Assembly: GCA_027604005.1 (NCBI GenBank)
Contig: JADGJT010000006.1
Span: 62,001 to 126,000, forward strand
Direction: 5' to 3'
DNA from: Dinochytrium kinnereticum
Taxonomy: Eukaryota > Chytridiomycota > Chytridiomycetes > Chytridiales > Chytridiaceae
Length of the DNA: 64,000 nt
Below are positions 10,828 through 22,900 of the stretch, one piece after another. Numbering within the stretch: the stretch's first letter is position 1; every line of letters begins with the position of its first letter. The notes under the pieces were generated by a model. That model saw nothing but the letters and a program-made list of their open reading frames with translations. It searched no databases and was not told the origin of the DNA. The translations under genes and the position numbers were made by a program.

Positions 10828-11545
10828 TTATGCCATGCTATGGATCATGAAAAAGTTCATTACTAGCGTCCAAAAGTCTCCCTCCAAGTCTGGGGAGCTT
10901 TTTCTCAAAGGATCTATGATCTTGCCCCGCTCCTCCTCCACCTCTTTTCTCATCTCATCATCATCGATCGTCAACACGAAATGCCATCTCAATCTAAGGG
11001 AGTCAATGGAGTCGTCTTCTAGGAAATAGGCTGCCTCCTCTGTTGTCGTACTATCCCACTCCACTTGTCCCCAATACCGTTTTGATAAAAGTCGAAGCGC
11101 GGCCAATGTCCACGAGGAAAGTCTGGGAAGATAGAGGCCCCGAAACTTTTGGTCCGCGCATGAGATTAGCGCTAGCAGGCATGGATGCAATGACCATAGT
11201 GTCCTTTCAAAAGGCGTGCCGATCAACCCACAGAGGAGGTTGACCGTTTCACTGGCCATGTCGGCATCCCTTTCTGACGGCTGGCCGAGGTTTCCAAAAG
11301 ACATCATACAAAGAATCTCCTTTGGTGTTTATCAGTGTCAAGCGATGCTGTGCAATGAAGAGTACCAGAGCATCGTAAAAATCCAATCCTTTACGTTTCA
11401 TTGACCACATCAGGGCCGTAACAGTCGTGGGTTCAGTCCTCCATTGATTCAATAACAGCCTAGCGCATATGACCTTTTCTAGCGAATCTGGATGTGTCCA
11501 GTAGAGATATTCTATTGATTCCTGAGGAATTTTATGGATCTGCAT
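10828..11545 (-). CDS. Helical reading frame directly abutting PTAR1 (probable C-terminal part, or a separate hypothetical gene)
   Basis: ATG at 11545 follows the in-frame TAA of the PTAR1-like frame with no bases between. The frame reads MQIHKIPQESIEYLYWTHPD, then after a proposed 46-nt intron (donor gtactc, acceptor ccaaag, about 11323-11368) EILCMMSFGNLGQPSERD, and ends FFMIHSMA at 10828: about 220 aa, mostly helical. I recognise no domain. A weak intron (donor gtttcg, acceptor atgcag, about 49 nt, 11543-11591) would remove the stop and join it in phase to PTAR1. Zero spacing favours one transcript, and I regard a fused protein as more likely than a separate gene. Confidence 0.5.
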
Positions 11546-12938
11546 TTATTCGTTGATGGTTGCAAGTTCAAAACCACGCATCGAAACGTCTTGAAATTGT
11601 TCCAATTTTTCAAGTGCTTCCTTCTGCCATAAAGGCTGCATCGTCTTGTCAGGATGAAGGCCATGTTAGAATGTGGTGAGCTAATTATTGTGCAGGTTAG
11701 TTACCTCACGAGCTATCAGAACTATGTAGTTTAAGGCATGGCGAATGCAAGTCTCACGGCCTCTCGCCTTGGCCGCCAGCCAGCCCTCAACACCGAGCGA
11801 AAGCCAAAACGGCAGCTCGAGGATCTTCAAACGATACTCATTCTTCTCCAATGGCTTTTCGCTACGAAAGTCTTCAAGCAATTTCGCCAAGGAATCGTCG
11901 ATTGAGCTAAAGTCTTCCACCTCTGAAATGCCAGACTTGCCGACATGGGCTCTAAGGCCACCCAGGTACCTCCACAGAGATTCATTACCGCCAAGCTCTA
12001 TGATAGTTTTAAGAGTCTCAATCGCTTCTGAAGCAATATCTTCTCGCAGAAGATATTTCATGCTCGTGCTTTTTTGACCTTCGAGTAAAAGGTGAACCAA
12101 TGCAAGACGATAACAGAAGGCTGTGTCGTCGCTGATGTTTGAACGGACAAACGCCCTTGATTGTTTCCAATCGTCGTAAAGAACCTGAGTTGACTTATTT
12201 CAGCTTCGTCAGAGCTTGACTGTCAGACCTGCATTGGAGCCATTTTAGCTAGTCGGAGTCGATAACTCCAACAGTTGTAATTCATCCTATATCTGGAAGA
12301 CGCCTTTGAGCAGGCAGTAAACTCCATTTCGTAGATATCTGCACTATCTTTGCCGGCCTTCTGCATGGTCTCAAAAAGCCAATATCTATTGGCTTCATAA
12401 GTGGGCAGTATCTCTATTACAATATACCTATACGTCCATAATGCAGCGCGCTTTGGGTGAAGGGACATAATGAGATTTAATAAGGCAAATTCTTCCTCAA
12501 GCGAGGCTAGATTCATCAGCTGTATCCTTCTCCTACAATAACCAATCAAACACAATCCATGCCCAAGACATACCTTGCATTCCAGGCAGTGTAGTTTTCA
12601 GGGTTAAGCAGCGCAACAATTTGAGATGAATTGCAGTAATCTAACAGCGCATTCGGTGGATGATGATCTGTATTTGAGGCATCTGATAATTCGGCATGTA
12701 GTTTCAGCATTGTATGGTTTGCGTAGGTATAGACGGGTCTCAATGCGGTCAATGGTATCGCTAGATTTCCCTCAATGATCTGAAAAGGGTTGTCCGATGC
12801 CGATGAGGCGAATTCACCCGGTCCAGGAGGAATGATGCCATACTCCTTGAACGAGCTCAGAGGCTGGGAGCGTAAAGTCTCGGTCAGGAACTTGAACAAC
12901 TCCATTGAAGGACAATTGAGGGAGGACGAAAATGTCAT
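11546..12938 (-). CDS. PTAR1: Protein prenyltransferase alpha-subunit repeat protein (PTAR1-like)
   Basis: Homologue of PTAR1, the alpha-like subunit of GGTase-III, which geranylgeranylates the SNARE Ykt6. The N-terminal exon starts MTFSSSLNCPSMELFKFL and holds LLNPENYTAWNAR, a prenyltransferase alpha (PPTA) repeat. The next exon has LNLIMSLHPKRAALWTYRY and ASSRYRMNYNCWSYRLRL, further repeats with the N-x-W-x-x-R pattern. Later exons give DDWKQSRAFVRSNISDDTAF and ALNYIVLIARE, then TMQPLWQKEALEKLEQFQD before a TAA at 11546-11548. Introns fall at about 12557-12530, 12225-12185 and 11660-11705. Length is about 430 aa without the abutting frame. Confidence 0.75.
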
Positions 12939-13760
12939 ATTATGCCAAATCCTAACAGGCTGCCATAGCAGTGCGGACGATCGTATACCTACATCTCCTT
13001 TTTAATCCGTTCGCATTGGGACTCATGATAAGCACACAGTCCCGTCCATTGTCACATTGAAGCCCCGAATGCTCTCTGTATTTAAATTGCTCTAGACGGC
13101 GATGCCCATAGGAATCTTGGCTTGAAAGGGCTGAGCTTCATGGATAGAGGCAGTTGAGATGGGATAGTCATCTTTTAATCAAAACTGGCGAAAGTTTATT
13201 TTATTGCCCCCAATGGTTATCTCGGTTCTTTTTGCTGGGAGGCTGCTGAAGAAAATGGACGACATGCAAAAAAAAACCAATCGCGGCCATCTGATATTCA
13301 GATATGGAGAACCGATCCTCGTAAGGTGTTTTCGCATGATCTTTTTTTGTAATTATGTATGGCTATTTCACACTGTGATGCTCTTTTTGGGGAAAAAAGG
13401 CACATGGCAATATATCTGTACCTTCTTGCTCACACATTGATTATTCGTTATCCACAACGACATAGGTCACTTTTATATTAAACCCAAGGATATTGCATTC
13501 ACTTAAAAAGACCCCTCCCCCTGTCAGAAACCTCATGCAATCGATTCCTCGATGAAATAACGATGAGCACCCAGTCACTTCATAAGGATATCGCGCGTAA
13601 ACGCCAACGCGCTGGTTGCCCTTGCTAAGAAAACCAATAAGCTGCGTTGAGTTGCTTAAGCGCTGTAGGGGCGACTGACTGCCCATCATAACACTGTCAC
13701 ACATTCAGAAATTTGATACCAACATCCCTCAGTCAACCCGCCTGCCCAACCCGCTCCGAG
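12939..13760. other. Intergenic region between PTAR1 and ARPC2
   Basis: About 820 bp between divergent genes. A 79-codon + strand frame (13204-13440) and an 87-codon - strand frame (13441-13704, MCDSVMMGSQSPLQRL) are present, but neither shows a family motif or splice support. I see no tRNA, repeat or clear promoter box. Confidence 0.4.
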
Positions 13761-15202
13761 ATGATCCTTTTGCAGTACGTGATTCATCCCCTCATGCTCA
13801 TCGCAATCCATACAGCCCACCAAATTGTGCCGAATGCCTGTGTCTGATTGATGTCCACCGCGTTGCTGACTTTCCCTTCTTGCAGAGACAGCAACCGTGC
13901 CCTCGAGGAAACCTTCCGGATGCGCCTCAATGGGTATGTCATGTACCCTCTCAGACCTGCCTTCTTGCTGCTTCGTGCCGAAAAACCTTTTATGTTCAGC
14001 TGCCTAATTCTTGACTGACCTCCTTGGACACACCACCAGAGAACCCGAGAAGATATCACCGAAGATCAAGCTCTCGGATTTCGACGGTGTCTCTTACGCT
14101 CTGTCCACCCCCGAGTCCAAAACAGTCATTCAGCTCTCCATGTTCATGAAGTGTTTTTCGGAGCTGAGGCAGTACGGCGCTGACTCTGTTCTGAGGCGTG
14201 TCTATGGAAACCTTCTTCAGGCCGCGCCAGAGCCTGGGTACGATGTCACCCTCAAGATTGACCTGGAGAGACTGCCGGTGGATAAAGGTAGGATATTGAA
14301 GGTGGAGGTTGTGACTGTTCGCTGATTATTTTTTTTCTCTCTTATTGTTTTGGTTTTCAGAGGAATTGATTAAGCAGCTTGCACTTCTCAAGCGCAACGC
14401 TCTCGCCGCCCCTTTTGAGTATGCTTTCAATGCTCAAATGGAGGGCAAGACGACTGGTCTCATGACTGTTCACTACCGTGATGAGGAGGCTATCTTTATT
14501 TCTGCCTTAGAGGATCGCGTCACCGTCATCTTCTCTACCGTCTTTAAGGAGGAGACCGACCGCATCATTGGAAAAGTTTTCTTACAGGTTCGACATTCTC
14601 TTTATATCGGTCCACCGCTTAGACATGTAGTTGAGAGTCTAATTCATTCTCGAATTCTTCTTAAAGGAATTTGTGGATGCTCGTCGACAACCCGCCATCC
14701 AGAGCGCTCCTCAGGTCCTTTACAGTCCCAAGGAGCCTCCTCTGGAACTCCGTGGGATTCCCGGACTCGTCGAATCTGAGAACGTTGGCTATGTTACCTT
14801 TGGTAACTACATTTCGTTGATTTGACCTGCAAACATCCGAAGTCCTTTCTAAACATTTTTAATCTGCTTTCAAATATTCCCCCCAAAGTTTTGTTCCCCA
14901 CACATTTCCAGCCCGGCCCCACCCGTGAGGCAACAATATCCCGTATTCAGCTCTTCAGGGACTACCTTCATTACCACATTAAGGCCTCAAAAGCATACAT
15001 GCACTCAAGGATGCGTGCCCGTGTCGAGTCGTTCTTGAAGGTCTTGAACCGTGCAAAGCCGGAAAAGCCCGATGAGATGAAGGAGAAGAAGACTGCTAGG
15101 TGCGCTTTCCCTTTCTCTTTTCCTTCTTTTGTCTCTGGATTAAAGCTCACGCCTTTTTTTTTTTTTCTGTTCTGCAGCGGAAAGACCTTCAAGAGATCGT
15201 AA
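13761..15202 (+). CDS. ARPC2: Arp2/3 complex subunit 2 (p34-ARC)
   Basis: Core scaffold subunit of the Arp2/3 complex that binds the side of the mother actin filament. Exons at about 13761-13774, 13886-13933, 14040-14287, 14361-14587, 14667-14802, 14889-15099 and 15178-15202 join in frame: [139 protein letters not shown]. All are p34 hallmarks. The predicted length, about 300 aa, is normal. The first exon is only 14 nt and the last 25 nt. Confidence 0.94.
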
Positions 15203-15431
15203 ATTCCCTACTACACTGCTTTTGAAGAACAAAAAACCCAACCTCCCGTCTCATTATGCAATAAATCCCAAAAGACTGTTTTATGAAGCTATTTTATGTG
15301 TAAAAAGTTCATGAAACACTTAAAAACATGCCATTGATATCTATCTCATGCTGGGCGGTATTTTCGCACCCACTTATTTCTTGCGCGAGAAATTGAGTAA
15401 GCTAGAAGGAACCACAAATCAAGCCTTTCTA

Positions 15432-18120
15432 TTAATCAGACTCTGATTCTGATTCAGTCTCACGTAACCACTTAACAAAGGGTGACAGCTTAATGTAAGG
15501 TATATTAGAATCTGATTTAAGAAGGACCAGAACAGAAAATTATAGACCTACCGAATCTCTGAAAGCCCCTTTGGTCTTTGCGAACCATTTGAAGATGAAA
15601 GCCTCATCCAAAATATCCTCCTCATATAAAGCTTTGACAAGGTTATTCACCCTAGGTTGTGGCAGCTTCAGCTTCAAGCAATTCTCCTAAACCAAAAGGT
15701 AAGAAAAGTATTCAATTTTCAAGCAAATAAGTACGCTTAGGAGTTCCATAACATGCTGCTGATCCGACTCATCAAACATAAACTTCTTGAGTACTTCACC
15801 CCATTTCTCAACGTAGGCGCTGATGTCCACGCTGGGTTCAATGCGTTCAAGGAAGGTGGGAATGGCGCCAGTGCGGAGGTCCATAAAGTCCAAATTGTAG
15901 GCCATCTTTAGCGTGTTAAGTTCAAGGGTAAGGTCATCACTATCATGTCCCTCTTCGATCGCTCGAAGGACTGTCAAATGAATTTCGACGAATGGATCTA
16001 ATACAGACGACGTTAACGATGCCTTTAATGTAAAAAGGATAAAAACCATTCTCTGGCATGGCACCATCCTCATCTTCATCGCTTCCCTCTTCGCTGAAAT
16101 CGTCAACATCCTCTACATCGGAACGCACGTATCCTTTTAGTCCTTGTTAGTAATTCACAAACAGCAAAAATGCCAAACCAAGGGATGCAAAACGAAGAAG
16201 CTTCTTATCCCCTTCTTCATCATCATCGTCTGAGAAAGAATCGACCCAAATGTGACCCTCGGCTTTCGGCCCTAGATCCACTGGAAAAAAAAATAACTTA
16301 TCAGACCAAGAAAAAAAGGCAAAGGGAGAGATATATTCACCTTCATTAGCGTCCTCGTCAGTCTCCATAAGTGTCACTTTGCTATCCCTCGGAATGACAA
16401 TATTTGACCCTATTCTAACCTAAGCGTTCATTAGCCTTACTAAAGTAAAGCCTTGATACCGCAAAAGACAGAATTGATCCGGGCTCTATCCGAGTCTTCT
16501 CCCCGATAAATACATCGTTCGCTAAAATTGATTGGGAAACATGACATCCATCCGATATCGTAACATTATCCCAAATATAAGCACCATCAAGGATGACATT
16601 CGGGCCTGCAGACATATTAGATAGGGAAAGCCTGAAAGAAATAAAAGAAATAGTTCAAGGACAAATGCCGCACCAATTTTGCAGTTTCGGCCGATAGACG
16701 ACCTAGAGATCACTGCTCCCTCTCCGATCGATGTACCCGAACCAATAAGAACGCTTCCCTTCAGGACGGCAGACCTTGCCAGCTTCACGTCAGATTCCTT
16801 ATACATTTGTGGTCTACTGTGAGTGTAGGTATCGCCTTCCAGAATGTTGCTGTCTGGAACCATTGGATATGACCAGCGAGCGAAAATGTCCTTGCTTAAA
16901 AAGGCTCAGTGCTCTTCTAATGCATGTTAGGTATCGTACCTTATCGCATCATACATTTGGGTGCTTCTAACTCGTGCCGCATATTTATCATCAATCAAAT
17001 GACAATAGATTTTCTTGCCAAGAAGGTCGGATTCGAGGATTCCCTTAACAAAGTGTTTTCGAATTTCCTGATTATCAAAGTTTTCCGTGAATAGTGCTGG
17101 GACCTTACACAAGCGGTTAGCATAAATGGGATAAGAAGGACGCACGAACATCGACCGAACAGATATCAATCTGGCAATCAATAAAATCGTTTCGGAACTC
17201 TAGCTCGTGGTGAGCACTGAACAGCTCCAGCTTTATGGGAATGTCTTTCGCGCGCGGGTACAGTTCCTTGTACATGACGCATTCATGGCTATTGGGGTTA
17301 ATGACGAATATTCCCTCCTCTCCTCTCGATCTTTGTTTCAAATTTAGCAAGGCTGCTTTGTAAAAAGGATTCTACCTTGATCTGTGATTCGGGCTCGCCT
17401 TTTTGACGACCTATTTTAAGTAGGTTAGGTTTCTGAGCAGCGAACTTCTCATGTGCATTTTACCATTGTCATAATGGCACTCTTGTCAACAACCCGTCTT
17501 GCCCTTTCGCAATTCATCAGCGCCATGCGATCATTACAAAAAAAATAACCTGTGCTCCTCTAAAGCCTTCTCCAAATTCATGCTGGAAACCACATCGCCG
17601 CTGACAAGAATAAAATCCGACTGGATGAGCTGCTTTCCATCAATGTCCCTCAGCGCATCTCCAACACTCTGGAGTTCCTGAGACACGATCGTGACGACCT
17701 CAGGGAAGGTACTGCGACCCCATCTTGATTTTCTAAGGAAAAGAAGAGAAGGTTGGCAAGAGGCATTCTTCGCAAGTCCATGCTGTACTTTAGGTAATCC
17801 TTGATCATGTCCGCATGCGCACAACAGACCACGAATATCTTTTGCACTCCAGAAACAGCTAGAAACTCCAAGGTGTATTCGATCAGCGGCACATTCATGA
17901 GCGGTAGGAGGCACTGTGAACGCATTGTCTCAGAAAAGCAGGTGGGATACTGAACAATACCCTTGGCTTCTCAAGCGTCAGAGGCATAAAACGCTTGTTG
18001 AAGCTGTCAGCCACCACGACGGCGGAGAGGATCTTTTCCAGTGAGCTTAGGCCGTCATCACACTGCTTTCGTTACCTCCTCCGTCACCATCTTCTCTCTG
18101 GGCGGGCCCTTTGGTGGCAT
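15432..18120 (-). CDS. GCD6: Translation initiation factor eIF2B subunit epsilon
   Basis: Catalytic GDP/GTP exchange subunit of eIF2B. The proposed start, [15 protein letters not shown], joins over a 43-nt intron to [15 protein letters not shown]. The nucleotidyltransferase-like domain has [15 protein letters not shown] and [20 protein letters not shown]. The left-handed beta-helix follows with [20 protein letters not shown] and [17 protein letters not shown]. After an acidic linker ([19 protein letters not shown]) comes the W2/eIF5C domain, including [15 protein letters not shown] and the terminus [18 protein letters not shown]. The aromatic/acidic C-terminal motif required for exchange is present. 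About ten introns are needed. The ATG lies 45 bp from the PPOX start on the other strand. Minor exon borders at 17330-17500 are uncertain. Confidence 0.92.
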
Positions 18121-18164
18121 CTTTCCACTTTGCTGGCGATGGAGTCAAGAAAAAATTGAGAGTA
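18121..18164. promoter_or_regulatory. Divergent promoter spacer eIF2B-epsilon/PPOX
   Basis: Forty-four bases separate the chosen start codons. An alternative in-frame PPOX ATG at 18111 would lie inside the first codons of eIF2B-epsilon on the other strand, so the transcripts very likely overlap. An A6 tract is the only feature seen. Confidence 0.4.
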
Positions 18165-19706
18165 ATGGTCAGAGCAAAGTCAGTCGTTGTCGTTGGTGGG
18201 GGCATCGCAGGCCTCGCTGCTGCATGGCACCTCGCGAGAGCGTCGCCTTCAGTCTCAATCAAGATCATTGAAGCCTCTCCAAGATTTGGTGGATGGATCC
18301 AGACTGTCCGAAAGGATGGGCAGCTGTTCGAGTTGGGGCCAAGGACAATTCGCCCAACAGGCGAGGCCGCACATGCAATGCTTGAGATGGTAGGCTTTCC
18401 GTTGAACACCGGCGTGGTTGAAACCACTTAGATAGGCTCTCTGGACCTGAAGGATCAGATCGTTGGTGTGTCAAAGTCGGCCCCGGCGGCCAAGAATCGA
18501 TTCATTTTCTTTCAGAGGAGATTGAACAGGCTGCCATCCTCCCTACTGTCCGCGATGACATCTGATATTCCGGTCTTGAAGAATGTATTTAAGGGGATCG
18601 CACGCGAGCCTTTTGTTCCAAAATCAAACCTGCCTGATGAGTCAATTCGGGACTTTGTTGTAAGGAGGTTTGGGAACGAGCTCGCTGACAATATCGTGTC
18701 TGCTGTCATTCACGGGGTCTACGCTGGTGATATTAATAAGCTAAGCGTGCGTTCCACTGTCAAGTTTCTTTGGGATATGGAACAGAAGCACGGGTCCATT
18801 GTCCTCGGGGTCTTGAAGGAAGCTTTAAGCTCCATTGGAACGAAAGAGCCAGCAGTGAGCGGTTTCATTAAGGAGATGCGCAAGTATAGCGTTTACACAT
18901 TCAAGGATGGTTTAGAGACTTTGTCTCGTGCTATTATCGCAGATCTGCGAAAGCATCCGCAGGTGGAGCTCTTACCCTCCACCAGAGTAGCAAGTGTGAG
19001 GACATCTGATCAGATCCAGGTGAGATATAAGTTTGATATAACCTTATTTCTTATCCTCATATCTTTCTCTAAGGTCGAAACCGACACTGGCAAAGCTTTT
19101 GAAGCGGACAATATTATTTGGTCAATCCCATCCAAACAAGCTGCGGAATTCATGCCGGGGGCAGTTGCACCTTACCTCTCAAATATACAAGGAGTCGACG
19201 TGGCGGTTGTAAACCTCGTCTACAACGGCCAGGTTCTTCCTGTTCGAGGCTTTGGCTATCTTATCCCCCAAAGCGAGCCCGCAGATATCCTTGGGACGGT
19301 TTTCGACTCGGAGACATTACCGAGCGACCCTCCAGCCACGCGTTTGACCGTCATGATGGGCGGTCATCGCTTTAAGGAGAAGTTTGAGAACCCCGACACA
19401 GTCTCCAATGATAGGCTGCTGGAGGTTGCTATCAAGGGGGTCAGAGACCACCTGAACGTCTTGGCACCACCGATATCGAGCATGGTTACTCTTCAGCGAG
19501 AATGTATTCCTCAATATACTGTTGGTCATCTCGATCGTATGCGCGAGCTTCATGCGAAGGTAAAAGGGGTGGCGGATGGCCGATTCTCTTTAATAGGCTC
19601 CTCGTATCTTGGTGTTAGTTTAAATGATTGCGTTAGGCACGCGCGGGAAGTTGCGTTGGCGATATCCGAGGGGAAGAAGGTGACGGGTTTAGAGGCATGC
19701 TTGTGA
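18165..19706 (+). CDS. HEM14: Protoporphyrinogen oxidase
   Basis: Penultimate haem-synthesis enzyme, on the mitochondrial inner membrane, oxidising protoporphyrinogen IX to protoporphyrin IX with FAD. The start MVRAKSVVVVGGGIAGLAAA puts the dinucleotide-binding GxGxxG at the N-terminus, as usual for PPOX. RFGGWIQTVRKDGQLFELGP and RTIRPTGEAAHAMLEM follow, then a 42-nt intron (donor gtaggc, acceptor acttag) leads to SAPAAKNRFIFF, the family AAQNRF motif. PDESIRDFVVRRFGNELADN and IHGVYAGDINKLSVRSTV are PPOX signatures. The end, GSSYLGVSLNDCVRHAREVA, has the second FAD motif. A 57-60-nt intron at about 19021-19074 has no stop and keeps the frame, so a simple ORF call hides it. Confidence 0.92.
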
Positions 19707-19909
19707 ATAATGAAATAGCAATAGCATTTTTTTATTAAATGAAAAGAATCTAAATCATCAACAATGACACCGCCTTTAAATGTAGGTATCGAGACTGTAT
19801 CATCTGCCTCATCCCCCAAAAAAATGAAAGAACGCAGAAGGAAAGGGATGGCGGGCTTTTGGGAAATGAAGGGCACACACTAATAATGAAATTCTCCACC
19901 ACCACTCTC

Positions 19910-22900
19910 TCAGACGGCTCTTTCCGCCAGACGCTTGCTGGAAGCCGACGCAGCAGGAACGCTTGGGGGAGCACGGCTAGGGGCCTTGGTTTGTTGAGGG
20001 GCCGCGTTCCTTGCCTCATTCGACTCAGGCTGGCTTGAGGGGCTGTCGTTTTGCTGCTCCTGCTGCTGGCTTCCTTCCTGTTCAGCATTCCGGTTCTGTT
20101 TTTGCACTTGGTTCAAGTTCCTGTTTGAGTTGGACGCGTTGAGCCTGTCCATGGAGAATGAGGACGACAGAGAACTCTCCCTTTCAGCAATCAAAAGGGT
20201 CCTTTGAGCCAGAAGAGCCTTCGCCCGCCTCTCAGCCTCGTCTAGTTTCTCTTGGAGTTGCCTCCTCTCTTCCTGAGAAACATCCCTTAACTTGGCCTCC
20301 AATTCTTCATAGATCCTGACTTTCTCACGAAGTTTCTTATTCTCATGTTTCAAGCTGACGACCAAGTTTATAGAAGACGCGGTTGTAATGCGAGCACGGT
20401 CAACTTGAGCCTTGGCCAACATAATCCTTTGTTGAATACCAGAGTCAAGGTCCGCGAGACTAGAATTGCTGTTTGAGTTCAACGCAGTCTGGAGCTCGTC
20501 CTCGCGCTTTTGGAAGGCGTGGAGCTGCTCCTTAAGCCTAGCATTCTCGTCAAGGAGCTGGTCCAGGCTCTCAATTTGTTGGTTAAGAGCCTGCTCGTTT
20601 TCTTGCTTCAGCTGTTGGGTCTTCTGACCGTCCTGGATTAGAATAGATCGCTGAGCCATGAGTGCACAGCTGACACGTTCAAGAGTGGCGAGTTTCTCCT
20701 TAAGGCGGGAAATTTCACGCTGAAGCTCCTCGCTATCGTTGCTGGAAAGGTTCTGCTGGGAGTTCTGGGTCTCCTCAAGGACCTCGATCTTGCCTTTGAG
20801 CTTCGAATTCTCATGCCTCAATGCATCGATAGCCTTCATTGCCTTCTGAGCCGTGTCTTTGGCCTTGCTGGCGAGAACGTCAGACTCCTCGAGCTTCGAC
20901 TGTAAGTTTTGAATCGACTGGAGATCTTGAGGAGACTCAATGTTTCCTTCACGGTCCTGGCTGTTAATCTGCTGGACGCTAGCGCGGATCTGGCGGCGAA
21001 GCTCGTCCTGAGACTCACGGAGCTCCCTTTCGACATCGTCCTTCTTCTTTCTTAAGGTAGAAACTTCCTCATTAAGAGTCTCAACAGATGCCTTCAGCAT
21101 GTCGCTCTCCTTTTCAAAGGTGTTAGCCTTTTGGTCAAGCTCTTTGAACTTCTTTCCAATGCTGTTAATAAAGTCCGCGTCGGCGCGGGTGTTGTCCATC
21201 TTTCCGAAGACGTTGCCGAACTCAGCACGGAGAAGGTTAAGAGCGTTTTCAACCCTAGCGAGATCAGCCTGATGCTCGTCGCGAATAAGAATGCTACGCT
21301 GGTTCATTAGCGCAACGTTGATTCTCTCGAGATTCGCAATCTGCTGCCTGAGAACCTCATCCCTTTCGGTGAAGTCGAGCTTCTCGCGTTGGTACATCTT
21401 AGTAGACTTCTGAAGATTGATATTTTCCTCGTGGAGGGTGTCGACCGATCGGCCGAGGTCCTCGCTTCTCTTTTTGGCGCTCTCAACCTGAGAAAGAGCG
21501 TCGCGGGCGAGCCTCTCAAACTCTGCCGCTCGGAGTCTAGCTCGTTGGAGGTCCTCGCGGAGGCGAGAGTTGTCTTCGGCGTCAGCATTCTGGTTGTGTT
21601 TGAGGCTAGCGTTGTTCTCCCTCAGCTGGTTGAGCTCCCTCCTAAAAATAAAGGTTCATTAGAATCAATTCAGCATAAGGGAAAAACGGCAGAACATAAA
21701 TTGAAGAAAACATACCTAAGATCCTCGTTATCAGACGCGAGCCTCTGCTGCTCAGCTTGATTGTTATTGTTCACTGGAACAGACCTGAGTTGTTGCGACG
21801 ATTCAGTCAACCTCCTTTCAACTTCCGCGAGTCTGGCCGCATCGGCATCATTCTTCTTCCTCAACCCATCCAGCTCGTTTCTCAGTCTCTTAGAGTCATT
21901 CTGCGCCTCCTCAGCAGCCCTCCTGGCAGATTCAAGGTCTTGACGAAGACCGTCAGCATTCCTGTTGTTACCGTTGCGGAGGGAATCATTTTCAGAGCGG
22001 AGAGACTGAGCATCGGCCCTAGCGGCGTCGGCAGCGATCTGAGCAGCATTGAGCTCGTCCTGGAGCTGCTGGTTGTTGTTCTGAGCCTGTCCAGACTGGT
22101 TTTGGAGATTGCGTTGTTGGAGCTCCTGATTTTGCGATCGAAGAGATGCAAGGGAACGCTCCTGGGCAGCGAGAGACTCCTTAGCATCCTGAAGGGCTTG
22201 GCAGTTATGGCGATTGGCATCCCTCAAAGACTGAGCCTCCTCCCTACAATAAACTTATTAGACTAAAACGCAACAAAGAACTAAATTCACCTGAGAGCAT
22301 TAGTGGAATCAGCGGCATTGGCTGCTGACTGCTGGGCGGCGCTTAACTGGAGCCTCAGCTCTCTAACGCTGGCCTCAAGCTCGACCGAGTTTTTACGGGC
22401 CGAGACAAGCTGCTCCTTAAGGGTAGCCTGTTCAGATCCGCTAGCATTGTTGAGGGTCTTAGCATCCTGCTCGATGCAGGCGAGGGTCTTTTGAAGACTG
22501 GAAATCGTCTCCCTGTGGCCTTGAACGGCGGCCTGGAGATTTCTAATCTCCTGCTGGGCGGCATCGGCGGAAGATTGGACTTCCTCAAGTTCCTGGCTGA
22601 GACGAAGCCTAGCCTCGTGGTTTTGGGCGTTATTCTCCCTGTAAAATAAATAAGAAGAAATGATGACTGGGTAAGAATAAAGCTTCTTAGAAGAGCACTT
22701 ACTTCAACTGAGAGTTCGAGCTCCTGAGAGCCTCATTTTCGGCCCTTGAAGCGGAATTGGATTGCTCAAGAGCGTTCGCCTTCTCTTGAAGTTGTCGAAG
22801 AGAGGCCTCAAGCTCCTGGACGGCCTTTTGTCTGGCCTCAGCATTGTTCTGGTTCTCACGGACCTTGGCCTCTGCCTCTTCAAGTTGAGCTCGGAGCTGG

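Noticed and set aside
13441..13704. 87-codon - strand frame between PTAR1 and ARPC2
   Set aside because: Single frame of ordinary chance length in an 820-bp spacer, with no recognisable motif.
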